Positions 36,171 to 44,385 of a stretch of 64,000 bases of DNA are shown one piece after another. A program made the position numbers and the translations under genes. Position 1 is the stretch's first letter. Each line of letters begins with the position of its first letter. The notes below the pieces were generated by a model, which was given only the letters and a program-made list of their open reading frames with translations, had not been told where the DNA came from and did no database searches. Source of the stretch: Viridibacillus sp050279675 (GTDB lineage: Bacteria > Bacillota > Bacilli > Bacillales_A > Planococcaceae); assembly GCF_050279675.1 (NCBI RefSeq), contig NZ_JBNNUK010000003.1:62001-126000 (forward strand), written 5' to 3'.

Positions 36171-36794
36171 TTAGGTCTGTTTTTCTTGCAAGCAAAAAAA
36201 TTCGACCCCATTCATCAAAGCGCTTAATTTCGTATATTGTCCATCGTAATTTTCATGTGTGTAGCTCGTAAAAATAGACAGAAAAGCATCTTCTGTTATT
36301 TGTATACTTACAGTTTCAAATCCAAAGTAATAATTGATTATTTGTTGTTGATGGGTTACCCTATCCACTTGAAGTTGTTGTACTCTTTTTGCAATCGTCT
36401 TCAGGTTATTTATGGTTAACGATTCTTGTTCACTATGCGCAGTTTCAGAAGCATTGTATGGAGCCCTGTCATAAACACCACATACTTCAAATACATCTGG
36501 AACCGGGTCTATCTCCCAACCAAGGACATCTCTTTCATAGCCATCCTCATCAAAATACACGCCCCCATCTTCGTATCCACCTTGCTTGAACACTTTATAC
36601 AATTTCCCGTTGATCGTATGTTCTTTCAATTCATATGAGCGGTATAGGTTATGGAAACGAACATAGTCGCCAACTTTAGCTTTGCGAGATACTTTGCATA
36701 ATAGCTTCCCTTTGTGATGAATTATTTCATCCTCTTTTTCATGCATCTCTTTTTGTATAATATCCATATTTGCTAAACGATTAAATTGCTTCAT
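36171..36794 (-). CDS. Unrecognised protein under predicted control of the adjacent repressor
   Basis: A 207-residue soluble, acidic protein. I chose ATG 36794 (MKQFNRLANMD) because GGGAGGTAG lies about 6 nt upstream. Two parts are visible: a beta-rich N-terminal half (KVSRKAKVGDYVRFHNLYRS; GVYFDEDGYERDVLGWEIDP) and a C-terminal half (about 120-207) beginning with a helical segment (TINNLKTIAKRVQQLQVDR). No catalytic motif, signal peptide or membrane helix is seen. Its promoter overlaps a palindrome repeated near the repressor promoter, so it may be the output gene of the repressor/ImmA switch. A 43-codon in-frame extension follows its stop. Function unknown. Confidence 0.7.
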   Translation of the reverse strand: MKQFNRLANMDIIQKEMHEKEDEIIHHKGKLLCKVSRKAKVGDYVRFHNLYRSYELKEHTINGKLYKVFKQGGYEDGGVYFDEDGYERDVLGWEIDPVPDVFEVCGVYDRAPYNASETAHSEQESLTINNLKTIAKRVQQLQVDRVTHQQQIINYYFGFETVSIQITEDAFLSIFTSYTHENYDGQYTKLSALMNGVEFFCLQEKQT

Positions 36795-36927
36795 ACTACT
36801 ACCTCCCAAATGTATTTTGTTATAAGTGTTTTGAAAAGTTGCTGATGACAAAATGCATAGCTTCATCTATTATTCCAATTAGGTTTGGTTAGTATGCTTC
36901 CACCATTTCATTATTTCTATTAGTTGT

Positions 36928-36956
36928 ATATTATCCGAATATTTCCGGATTGTAAA
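36928..36956 (-). promoter_or_regulatory. Predicted promoter of the 207-residue gene, with operator in its spacer
   Basis: On the minus strand: TTTACA (36956-36951), 17-nt spacer, TAATAT (36933-36928). The palindrome TCCGAATATTTCCGGA (36934-36949) fills the spacer, so a bound repressor would block RNA polymerase. The predicted 5' leader is about 125 nt. Confidence 0.6.
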
Positions 36957-36985
36957 ACGATTAAATGCAATTTTTTCGTAATATT

Positions 36986-37001
36986 TCCGATTATTCCCGG
37001 A
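36986..37001. promoter_or_regulatory. Second operator-like palindrome
   Basis: TCCGATTATTCCCGGA matches the palindrome at 36934-36949 in 13 of 16 positions and lies 52 bp from it, just upstream of the repressor promoter -35. This fits autoregulation by the CI-like repressor. Confidence 0.6.
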
Positions 37002-37008
37002 TTTTTAA

Positions 37009-37037
37009 TTGCACATAATGAAATAATCGATTATGAT
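37009..37037 (+). promoter_or_regulatory. Promoter of the repressor-immA operon
   Basis: TTGCAC (37009-37014), 17-nt spacer, TATGAT (37032-37037), 36 bp before the repressor ATG. Confidence 0.75.
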
Positions 37038-37073
37038 TAATTTAACTATTTTAGGTGATTGGAGGAAATAAGC

Positions 37074-37433
37074 ATGATAGATAGGGATTTACCTCTCAAA
37101 AAGCAGATTGCCAAAAATATTAAAGAGCTACTAAAAAAAAACGATTTGAATCAAATCAAACTTAGTGAGTTAACTGGTATATCAAAAAGTACTCTATCTG
37201 ATTATTTAAATTGTAAAACGCTCATTAATATTAGCAATGTAGAGAAAATGGCTGTTGCCTTAAATGTTGCAAAATCAAGGATTGATCCTTCATTTGAAAC
37301 TCAAAAAGAATTATCCATAAAAGAAAAAAAGATTGAAACCATTGCAGCACATATAGATGATGATGTAACAGAGGAAGAAATGAAGGTTATTAAAAACTAC
37401 ATAGACTTTATTAAATCACAACGTAAAAAGTGA
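37074..37433 (+). CDS. CI-like XRE-family repressor (ImmR-type)
   Basis: A 119-residue protein. A Cro/CI helix-turn-helix lies at about 10-60 (IKLSELTGISKSTLSDYLN), followed by an acidic, helical tail likely used for dimerisation. ATG 37074 is preceded by TTGGAGG. It is followed 9 bp later by an ImmA-type protease, the pair that controls ICEBs1 and many Bacillus prophages: ImmA cleaves the repressor when the element is induced. Two matching palindromes upstream are its probable operators. Confidence 0.88.
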   Translation: MIDRDLPLKKQIAKNIKELLKKNDLNQIKLSELTGISKSTLSDYLNCKTLINISNVEKMAVALNVAKSRIDPSFETQKELSIKEKKIETIAAHIDDDVTEEEMKVIKNYIDFIKSQRKK

Positions 37434-37442
37434 GGTGAATTT

Positions 37443-37898
37443 ATGTTATACGAAGCACTTATGTCTCAATATAAGCACTTAACATTTAAAGAATCCTTGT
37501 TGATGCCAAAAGGGTTATCTGGACTTTATGTAGACCATCAAATCATTGTGAATAAACGATTAAACCTTTACGAAAAACATTGTGTTTTAGCAGAAGAGAT
37601 TGGGCATTATGAAACGACTTACGGAGACATTACGAATTTAGAAAGTGTCCACAATCTAAAATTAGAACTTACTGCTAGAAGATGGGGTTATGAGAAGATT
37701 GTTTCCTTGGCCAAACTAATTGAATGCTATGTTGCTGATCAAAGAACTGAAGAGGACATTTGCACGTACCTAGAAATAACCCCTCAATACTTATATTGCG
37801 CTTTAGATAGGTATCGACAGCGCTATGGCTTATCGACCATTTATAATGGCTATCGTATATTTTTTGATCCTTTGAATATTGAAAGGGATTTTTTTTAG
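37443..37898 (+). CDS. ImmA/IrrE-type metallopeptidase
   Basis: A 151-residue protein with the signature CVLAEEIGHYETT (about 43-55), the phage/ICE-type form of the zinc site in which the first His of HExxH is replaced (AEEIGH). It sits directly after the repressor gene with GTGAGGTGAA as ribosome site, so the two are co-expressed. Its expected substrate is that repressor. The C-terminal part (about 85-151) is helical, containing LEITPQYLYCALDRYRQRYG. Confidence 0.85.
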   Translation: MLYEALMSQYKHLTFKESLLMPKGLSGLYVDHQIIVNKRLNLYEKHCVLAEEIGHYETTYGDITNLESVHNLKLELTARRWGYEKIVSLAKLIECYVADQRTEEDICTYLEITPQYLYCALDRYRQRYGLSTIYNGYRIFFDPLNIERDFF

Positions 37899-37980
37899 CC
37901 ACAAAAGGAACGTATGTTTCTTTTTGAAATAACTGAACAAGGATTTTTTTTGATACATCACAAAAAATATCAAAAAAGAA

Positions 37981-38010
37981 AGAACAGTTACAAGTTAATG
38001 TAACTGTTCT
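37981..38010 (-). terminator. pepF terminator
   Basis: AGAACAGTTACA and TGTAACTGTTCT form a perfect 12-bp stem with a 6-nt loop; TTCTTTTTT follows on the minus strand. Confidence 0.85.
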
Positions 38011-38045
38011 CTAATTAAAGACTATCCATTTCATTTATGACACAT

Positions 38046-39845
38046 CTATTTTTGTTGAAACAATCTATCGAACTCTTCTACAAGCTCACTAAATATTTTT
38101 AATGCATTTTCAATTGGTTCTGGTTTTGTGAGATCCACGCCTGTTTTCTTCAATAATTCAAGCGGATATTCGGAGCTACCGCTTTTTAGGAAGTTCAAGT
38201 AGTTTTCAAGAGTGCCTTCTTCCCCAGATAAGATTCGATCTGCAATATCGATTGCAGATGCATAGCCTGTCGCATATTTGTACACATAGAAAGGACGATA
38301 GAAATGAGGAATACGTGACCAGCCGTACTTCACCTCTTCATCAAAAACAAGATCCTCGCCATTGTATTCACGGAAAATCTTTTCATAAACGGTACTAAAA
38401 GCTTCAGCATTTAATGGTTCATCATTTTCAGCTTTCTCATGGGTGATTTTTTCGAATTCACCAAACATGACCTGTGTGAAAAACGTACCTTTAAAGCTAT
38501 CAATAAAATGATTTAAAAGATATTTCTTCTTATTTTCATCGGTAGTTGTTTTTAATAGGTAGCGAATCAACAGAATTTCATTTACAGTTGAAGCAACCTC
38601 TGCAACGAAAATGGAGTATCCCGCACTGATTTGTGGCTGATATTTTGAACTATAATAAGAATGCATCGCATGCCCGGATTCATGGGCAAGCGTGAATAAG
38701 CTATCTAAATCATCTCGATGATTAAGAAGAACAAATGGATGTACACCGTATAACCCCATATTATAAGCTCCCGAACGTTTTCCAGGTGTTTCCCTTACAT
38801 CGTAATAGCGATTTTTCTTGAAATCAGCAAGAGTAGATACATAATCTTCACCAAGCGGCTTTAGTGCTTCAATCATGATCGAAAATGCTTCATCATAGGC
38901 AATTTCCTCTTTCGCCTCATGGATAAGTGGCACACTTAAATCATAAGCACGCAGCTCATCAACACCTAAGATTTGTTTACGGAGTTTCAGATAGTCATAC
39001 ATCGGCTGAATGTTTGCTTTTGTAGCTGCGATTAGATTCTCATAAACTTCGATCGGTACTTCATCTGAGAACAACGACTTCTCAAGTGCTGATGGATAAT
39101 TCCTTGTTTTGGCAAGCGTCACATTGTTTTTAATAGCTGATGACAATGTACTGGCAATTGTGTTTTTCATTTGCAAATATGGCTGATAGTACGCTTTATA
39201 TGCTTCTTTTCGTTTGTCGCGATTTGAGTCTTCCATCAATTTGCTGTACATACCACGGGTAAGCTCAACACTTTGCCCCTCATCGTTTGTAACGGTACCA
39301 AACTTGATATCGGCATTATTAATCATACCAAACGTCTTTTGCGGGGAAGAAAGCGCTTCTCCAAGCTGAGATAAAATCGCTTCTTGATCTTTATTCAGTA
39401 CATGTGCCTTATATCGATAGGACTCTAATAAATCATCTTCGAAATAGCGTAGCCCCTCAATCTCTTGTATGTAGGATTTCAGTTTATCTTCCTCAAGACT
39501 TAATAAAAACGGCATGAAAAATGAAGTGGCACTACTTATTTTTTGCCCTAATTGACTAGTGCGATCCACCAAAGCTTGTGATGTTGGTACTCTTGTGTCT
39601 AAGTCTAATTGAAGCATTGCATATGCATATAACTTCCTATACTTTGAGCCAAGCATCTCACTTAAAGTTAAATAATCGTAAAGTGACTGCGCATTATTGA
39701 TGTTCCCATCAAATTGCTTTAGTTTTTCTATATCCTTCAGAACTGATTGAAAATCTTGCTCCCATTCCTCCATATTCGGGTAAATATGTTGGAGATCCCA
39801 TGTTTCTTCAACCTTCACATCTGCTCTTGATTGATATTGTGTCAT
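38046..39845 (-). CDS. pepF: Oligoendopeptidase F
   Basis: A 599-residue M3-family zinc peptidase acting on short peptides in the cytoplasm. The zinc site is LAHESGHAMHSYYSS (HExxH near residue 385) with the downstream Glu in VAEVASTVNE. I chose ATG 39845 (MTQYQSRADV) because AGGAGG lies 8 nt upstream; the frame is open further upstream without such a site. It is a single-gene unit. Confidence 0.95.
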   Translation of the reverse strand: MTQYQSRADVKVEETWDLQHIYPNMEEWEQDFQSVLKDIEKLKQFDGNINNAQSLYDYLTLSEMLGSKYRKLYAYAMLQLDLDTRVPTSQALVDRTSQLGQKISSATSFFMPFLLSLEEDKLKSYIQEIEGLRYFEDDLLESYRYKAHVLNKDQEAILSQLGEALSSPQKTFGMINNADIKFGTVTNDEGQSVELTRGMYSKLMEDSNRDKRKEAYKAYYQPYLQMKNTIASTLSSAIKNNVTLAKTRNYPSALEKSLFSDEVPIEVYENLIAATKANIQPMYDYLKLRKQILGVDELRAYDLSVPLIHEAKEEIAYDEAFSIMIEALKPLGEDYVSTLADFKKNRYYDVRETPGKRSGAYNMGLYGVHPFVLLNHRDDLDSLFTLAHESGHAMHSYYSSKYQPQISAGYSIFVAEVASTVNEILLIRYLLKTTTDENKKKYLLNHFIDSFKGTFFTQVMFGEFEKITHEKAENDEPLNAEAFSTVYEKIFREYNGEDLVFDEEVKYGWSRIPHFYRPFYVYKYATGYASAIDIADRILSGEEGTLENYLNFLKSGSSEYPLELLKKTGVDLTKPEPIENALKIFSELVEEFDRLFQQK

Positions 39846-39940
39846 TTTCAGTCCTCCTATTTGAGTAGTATCTCCATTATATATAAAACACACCAGATGG
39901 TATAACTTGGAGACTTTCATTAATTTTTTAATTCAAAAAA

Positions 39941-39968
39941 AGTCCAACCAGAAAACTCTGGTTGGACT
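39941..39968. terminator. Terminator after nupC
   Basis: AGTCCAACCAG and CTGGTTGGACT (11 bp, 6-nt loop) are flanked by A- and T-runs, so it can act in both directions. Confidence 0.88.
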
Positions 39969-40033
39969 TTTTAATACGCTCGAACCTGTCATCAAAACAA
40001 ATGCAAATTCGCAACAGTATTCATCTAAGCTAA

Positions 40034-41227
40034 TTACATAAACAGACCAACTATTGTAGCAGATAGGATAGATGCAAGCGTTGATCCGAAGAGTAATTTC
40101 AGACCAAATGATGCAACTTCTGATCCTCGTTTATCATTTAGGGCTTTAACAGCACCTGTAATAATTCCGATTGAACTAAAGTTTGCGAAACTTATTAAGA
40201 ATACAGATACAATCGCTTCAGTTTTAGCCGATACGTTTGCAGCAATATCTTGGAAACTTAGAATCGCTACGAACTCGTTCGTTACAAGTTTAGTTGCCAT
40301 AATACCACCTGCTGCAACAGCTTCAGACCAAGGAACACCCATGATGAAAGCGATTGGAGCAAACACATACCCAAGGATTTCTTGGAATGAAATATGGAAT
40401 ATTATATCAAATAGATTATTAATCATTGCCATTAAAGCAATAAATCCAATCAACATAGCGCCAACAATAACCGCTACTTTAAAACCATCCATGATGGCTT
40501 CACTAATCATTTGGAAGAAAGATTCTTTTTCTTTATGATCAGCTTCATCGTTGATTACTGTATAATCTTCTTCTGGTTTTAACTCATATGGATTCAATAA
40601 ATTCGCAACAATCAATGCTGAGAAAATGTTGATAATAATCCCTACAACAACGTATTTAGGTTCTAACATTGTCATGTATGCGCCAATTACGGAAACGCTT
40701 ACAGCACTCATCGCAGAAGTACACAACGTGTATAAACGTCGTTTAGAAATCTTATTTAACTGCTCTTTTGTAGTTAAGAAAACCTCTGATTGTCCAAACA
40801 AAGCAGATGATACAGCTACATAGTTTTCTAACTTACCCATACCATTTAATTTACTCATACCCATACCTACATATTTGATAAAGACTGGGAGTACCTTAAT
40901 GAAATTTAATATTCCAATAAGGACAGAGATGAAAACAATCGGTAGCAATACGTTTAAGAAAAATACTGCTCCTGGCTCATTTTCCATTCCACCAAATACA
41001 AAGTTTACACCTTCAACACCATAGCCCATTAATGTATCAAATAGTTTTGATATAGCACTAATGATACTCAAACCAATAGTTGTGTTAAGAATAAAGTAAC
41101 TTAGCACTAACTGTGCTATTATCATCATAGCAATTGGACGTATCCGTATGTTTTTACGGTTATAACTGAATATATAACCCAATACAAATACGAACAGCAA
41201 ACCTGTAACTAAAAAAACAAAGTTCAT
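40034..41227 (-). CDS. nupC: Concentrative nucleoside transporter
   Basis: A 397-residue membrane protein of the CNT family with about nine to ten helices, importing nucleosides with protons or sodium. Family segments: GQSEVFLTTKEQL in the middle and SFANFSSIGIITGAVKAL near the C-terminus, which carry the substrate- and ion-binding residues. AGGAGG precedes the ATG. It is a monocistronic unit; the 41240-41480 stretch upstream should hold its promoter. Confidence 0.93.
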   Translation of the reverse strand: MNFVFLVTGLLFVFVLGYIFSYNRKNIRIRPIAMMIIAQLVLSYFILNTTIGLSIISAISKLFDTLMGYGVEGVNFVFGGMENEPGAVFFLNVLLPIVFISVLIGILNFIKVLPVFIKYVGMGMSKLNGMGKLENYVAVSSALFGQSEVFLTTKEQLNKISKRRLYTLCTSAMSAVSVSVIGAYMTMLEPKYVVVGIIINIFSALIVANLLNPYELKPEEDYTVINDEADHKEKESFFQMISEAIMDGFKVAVIVGAMLIGFIALMAMINNLFDIIFHISFQEILGYVFAPIAFIMGVPWSEAVAAGGIMATKLVTNEFVAILSFQDIAANVSAKTEAIVSVFLISFANFSSIGIITGAVKALNDKRGSEVASFGLKLLFGSTLASILSATIVGLFM

Positions 41228-42081
41228 ATTTATCCTCCTACATATTTGAAATTATTTTAGTTGAAATGAGAACTAAATCTAAATGAAATAAATCAATTTA
41301 AGTCATTATCTTCGAATTTTCCACTACGAATATTATCAAAATAAATCTGATATGTAAAGTATCTCCTTCAGCATTATAACACTATACTTAGAAAATAAAT
41401 ATTCACTAAATATAAATTTATTTTTTGGAATTTTCGCTTTATGTATACCTAATATTGTAATATTCCATTGATTTCACGTTAGTCAGTACCTATCAAGGTA
41501 AAGTTATAATTATTTCAACATAACAATTAATCGTATCATTAATTTTTTTTTACTAGAAATTGGTTGCAAAATACACGATGTAAATAATACCAAAATTTTT
41601 CTTCCCCATATTTCCTCTACACAAAAAGTGAATCTTTATATCCTTAAAATCTGTATATTCTCAAAAAATCAAATGTAGATATTGGAATTTTTTTAAATAA
41701 ACAAAAAAGCATCACATAAAATATGTGATGCTGATATTTCAATTGATTTCATTTTATCAACTATTAAAGCTTCAAACATTTGAATTCAACTGCTTCATAA
41801 TAAAAACACTCAATTTCTTCATTAGATAGACTTACTGCATATCCAACCTAGTCGCAATAGAATAGGGATATCACACATCCATAAATAACAAAAAAAATAG
41901 TAAAATTCAATTTTGCCCCTTATTTTACTAATTAAAAGCAACTATCTCTATTTGATCACAAAAGCTATATCGTTGAAGGGGATATCAATAGCAGTATCTA
42001 CAGTACAATATGATAAACTTCACACAGAAAAGAGGCATCCTAATGAAAGAATGCCTCTTTTTTATGTTTACATCATTAAAA
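41228..42081. other. 854-bp AT-rich region with hairpins and a coding remnant
   Basis: No complete gene is supported. A hairpin (AGCATCACATA … TATGTGATGCT, 41707-41731) followed by TTTTTTG on the minus strand looks like a terminator. Thirty-odd bp upstream of it lies a minus-strand open fragment at 41764-41847 (VGYAVSLSNEEIECFYYEAV, then EFKCLKL and a stop) that resembles the end of a lost gene. Confidence 0.45.
42031..42058. terminator. Terminator after the cold-shock gene
   Basis: AGAGGCAT pairs with ATGCCTCT, followed by TTTTTT on the plus strand and TTTTC on the minus strand. Confidence 0.8.
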
Positions 42082-42285
42082 TTAAAGTTTTACGATGTTT
42101 GTAGCTTGTGGTCCACGTTGACCATCTTCTACTGAGAATTCAACTTTTTGACCTTCTTCAAGTGATTTGAAACCTTCACCTTGGATAGCTGAGAAGTGAG
42201 CGAATACGTCGTTTCCGCCTTCTACTTCGATGAAACCAAAACCTTTTTCTGCGTTAAACCATTTTACTGTACCTTGTTGTGTCAT
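42082..42285 (-). CDS. cspD: Cold-shock protein (CspB/CspD family)
   Basis: A 67-residue single cold-shock domain. The RNA-binding motifs KGFGFIEVEG (RNP1) and DVFAHFSAI (RNP2) are intact. It acts as an RNA chaperone. GGAGGTC lies 7 nt before the ATG. The exact paralogue letter is uncertain. The upstream leader contains a long hairpin with a T-run. Confidence 0.95.
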   Translation of the reverse strand: MTQQGTVKWFNAEKGFGFIEVEGGNDVFAHFSAIQGEGFKSLEEGQKVEFSVEDGQRGPQATNIVKL

Positions 42286-42863
42286 TTAAATGACCTCCAT
42301 TAATTGTATTAAATAATATCATATTTCTTCAGAAGAAAAAATTCACATATTACAAAAAGTATCAAAAAATACACGATTACTCTTTGTAATATGTGAATTA
42401 GTTGTATTCTTGCAATCGATTTTATTACATTTATTATATAATATAAAATCATATTTGTCTAGTGCAAAAGCAATCTTATTAACCATCAATAGTATGTCTT
42501 TAGTTAATAAGTTAAATTCTGAAGTTACTCCAGCACCAAGCCCCCCTTGATAACAGTATGTTTTATCTATGTTTCACTGTCATAAACTACTTAATTTTCC
42601 AATCAATCAAGAAGAACAACTTTTATCTAAAAACACGCAAATTATAAGAGTTTGTGGGGATATGTACTTAAGTAAAATGGCAGTTAGTTTGAAGATAATC
42701 ATTAAAGTTAGTTCATTTTGTTCCTAAAACACAATAACCATCTATCAGTTACATTGATAGATGGTTATTAAAGATGTTTTTAAAAATTGGTTTTCTACAT
42801 TTCTAAAGTATAAAGTTGGTTCATCTCGGAAGTCGCATCGTTAATAATCGTCACTACAACTTT
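42286..42863. other. 578-bp region: cold-shock leader, no supported gene
   Basis: It contains the long inverted repeat at 42340-42399 and a second hairpin at 42731-42768 (AACCATCTATCA … TGATAGATGGTT) downstream of the SET-domain gene. A minus-strand frame of about 65 codons (42396-42590) is open but has no convincing start or composition. Confidence 0.45.
42340..42399 (-). promoter_or_regulatory. Long hairpin with T-run upstream of cspD (terminator or attenuator)
   Basis: Arms AATTCACATATTACAAA(A/G)AGTA pair over about 22 bp with a single mismatch and a 15-nt loop. On the minus strand the stem is followed by TTTTTTCTTCT, 54 bp before the cspD start. It has the form of an intrinsic terminator inside or just before the csp leader. 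Confidence 0.6.
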
Positions 42864-43241
42864 TTATTCCTCATTAAACCACAGTTGATCTTTGTCATCA
42901 ACGTCGCCATTATAATTGATTAGAATTTCATCTCCCGCTTTTATATCTGTATAAGCAAAGAAATCAAATGTATGATTTTTAAAATTGATCTCATACGTTG
43001 CATTAGGTTCATAAGAATGATTAAACAACATTCCATAACCAAGAAGGATAGCAGATTGTCCTATCCCATACTCAAAAGCGTAATCAGCGAGTATAGTTTG
43101 CTCAATGTATTGATGCTGTTCGTTTGGATAAGAAATTACAGGTGCCTCATGTAATAGCTCTCCTTTTTGGATATCGCATGTAGCAAATACCCCTCTATTG
43201 AATTCTCCATCACTTAATGGAGATGTTTTTACTTCTATCAT
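42864..43241 (-). CDS. SET-domain protein
   Basis: A 125-residue protein made almost entirely of a minimal SET domain. It starts with NRGVFATCDIQKGELLHEAP, has the cofactor motif MLFNHSYEPNATY (NHS) near 72-84, and GDEILINYNGD near 103-113. SET proteins transfer methyl groups from S-adenosylmethionine to lysines; bacterial short forms are poorly characterised. The post-SET cysteines are missing. It stands alone in an accessory region. Confidence 0.85.
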   Translation of the reverse strand: MIEVKTSPLSDGEFNRGVFATCDIQKGELLHEAPVISYPNEQHQYIEQTILADYAFEYGIGQSAILLGYGMLFNHSYEPNATYEINFKNHTFDFFAYTDIKAGDEILINYNGDVDDKDQLWFNEE

Positions 43242-43639
43242 GTTTTCGCCTACTCACTTTTAAATTATTCTTTCTAACTGTAACATTAATTTGAATATTG
43301 AGCTCTTTTTATTTACTTTTATACGACTTTATTATAAATTAAACATCTTTTTCGTCACAGATCGATTGAGAGTATGTATGTTTTAGTGCAACAAGGATTT
43401 TCTAGACATTTAAACAAAACCATTTTTAATAAATTTTCAATACTTGGGAATCGCGACCTTTCGTTCTATTGAGACTGGCGCATAGCTCAATGTTGTTACT
43501 GGTTCTTCATGTCCGAATAGATTTCAAAAATACTGGTGGGGAACAATGAAAAAGAAGAGGAGAAGGATTACTGTATTATAGGTAATCCCTCACCTCTTTC
43601 TTAATTATTTATAGGTAGTAAATATGAACAGATGGCCGA
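43242..43639. other. 398-bp gap with integrase remnant and terminator
   Basis: Besides the recombinase fragment at 43437-43523, a hairpin at about 43552-43604 (GGATTAC … GTAATCC inside longer AAGAGG/CCTCTT arms) ends the 89-residue gene to the right. Confidence 0.5.
43437..43523 (-). pseudogene. 3' fragment of a tyrosine recombinase/integrase
   Basis: Twenty-eight codons bounded by an in-frame TGA upstream read NLFGHEEPVTTLSYAPVSIE and then RKVAIPKY plus a stop. This fits the C-terminal LGHxxxxTTxxYAHVS motif of phage-type tyrosine recombinases, including the catalytic Tyr. The rest of the gene is absent. It lies about 0.7 kb from tRNA-Arg, a common integration target. Confidence 0.55.
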
Positions 43640-43909
43640 TTATTTTTGACTATTAACTATATTTAGGCACCAAGAGAAATTATCCCAAGCAGAGTACCAG
43701 CCGTTGAAAAGTTCGGACGAATCATCCCAACGGACATCGAACTTCTTCTGCCCGTCTACATCTACTAAATATAAAGATAGGGTCTCATCAACTTTAGAGA
43801 CAGCTAACTTCATACCATTTTGAAGTTCTTCTTCACTAAATGAAACGTCTGAAACCGGTCGTAGCTGTGCCTGTTCAAATACTTGTTTGTTACTGATTAT
43901 GTAATTCAT
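43640..43909 (-). CDS. Unrecognised 89-residue protein
   Basis: A small acidic soluble protein with GGAGG 8 nt before the ATG. The sequence contains SFSEEELQNGMKLAVSKVDE and a Trp-rich C-terminal part (FNGWYSAWDNFSWCLNIV). No domain is recognised. A terminator follows. The good ribosome site supports a real gene of the accessory region. Confidence 0.6.
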   Translation of the reverse strand: MNYIISNKQVFEQAQLRPVSDVSFSEEELQNGMKLAVSKVDETLSLYLVDVDGQKKFDVRWDDSSELFNGWYSAWDNFSWCLNIVNSQK

Positions 43910-44240
43910 AATAAACCTCCAATAAAACTTTCAATTAATTTTAAGTTCCTACTTTATCTGCAAATCATAGGACTATAAAAGTATACCCTATTTTCATTTA
44001 GCAATGAACATATTAAAAAATGTGCTTGGCTCTTTTCAAATGAATCTAACCTAAAGAAGCGTCTAACGACTTCAGTTATAAACTCCTAATTTATTCACAT
44101 AAATCGGAATATACTCTCGTTAGTATACGTAAAATATTGAGGTAACAAAAAAGGGATTGAGATTCAATGACCGAAGCCCTGACCTAATCCCTAATTTTTA
44201 TAGACACTGTTATACCAATGTACACAGCGAATATTTATTA
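43910..44240. other. 331-bp gap downstream of tRNA-Arg
   Basis: It holds a terminator at 44152-44192; no gene is supported. I did not find a second copy of the tRNA 3' end that would mark an attachment site. Confidence 0.5.
44152..44192 (-). terminator. Terminator of the tRNA-Arg transcript
   Basis: AGGGATT and AATCCCT close a 27-nt loop (which itself contains a small GGGCTTCGGTC hairpin) and are followed by TTTTTT on the minus strand. Confidence 0.7.
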
Positions 44241-44314
44241 CGTCCCAGGAGGGATTCGAACCCCCGACCGACGCCTTAGAAGGGCGCTGCTCTATCCAGC
44301 TGAGCTACTGAGAC
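44241..44314 (-). tRNA. tRNA-Arg (anticodon UCU)
   Basis: The minus strand folds into a cloverleaf: acceptor GTCTCAG/CTGGGAC with G discriminator, D arm GCTCAGCTGGATAGAGC, anticodon stem GCGCC/GGCGT around CTTCTAA (anticodon TCT), and T arm GGGGGTTCGAATCCCTC. CCA is not encoded. It reads Arg codons AGA/AGG and lies downstream of ysnB. Confidence 0.95.
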
Positions 44315-44385
44315 AAATGTGCAATCCCGCGTTCCAACGGGAAAGACAATACTTAGTATATATCAGATATTTGAAAGTGTCAACA

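Noticed and set aside
41913..42104. 63-codon plus-strand frame before the cold-shock gene
   Set aside because: No ribosome site; it runs through the cspD terminator and into the antisense of cspD.
42396..42590. About 65-codon minus-strand frame upstream of cspD
   Set aside because: No convincing start, biased only by AT-richness, and it overlaps the long hairpin.
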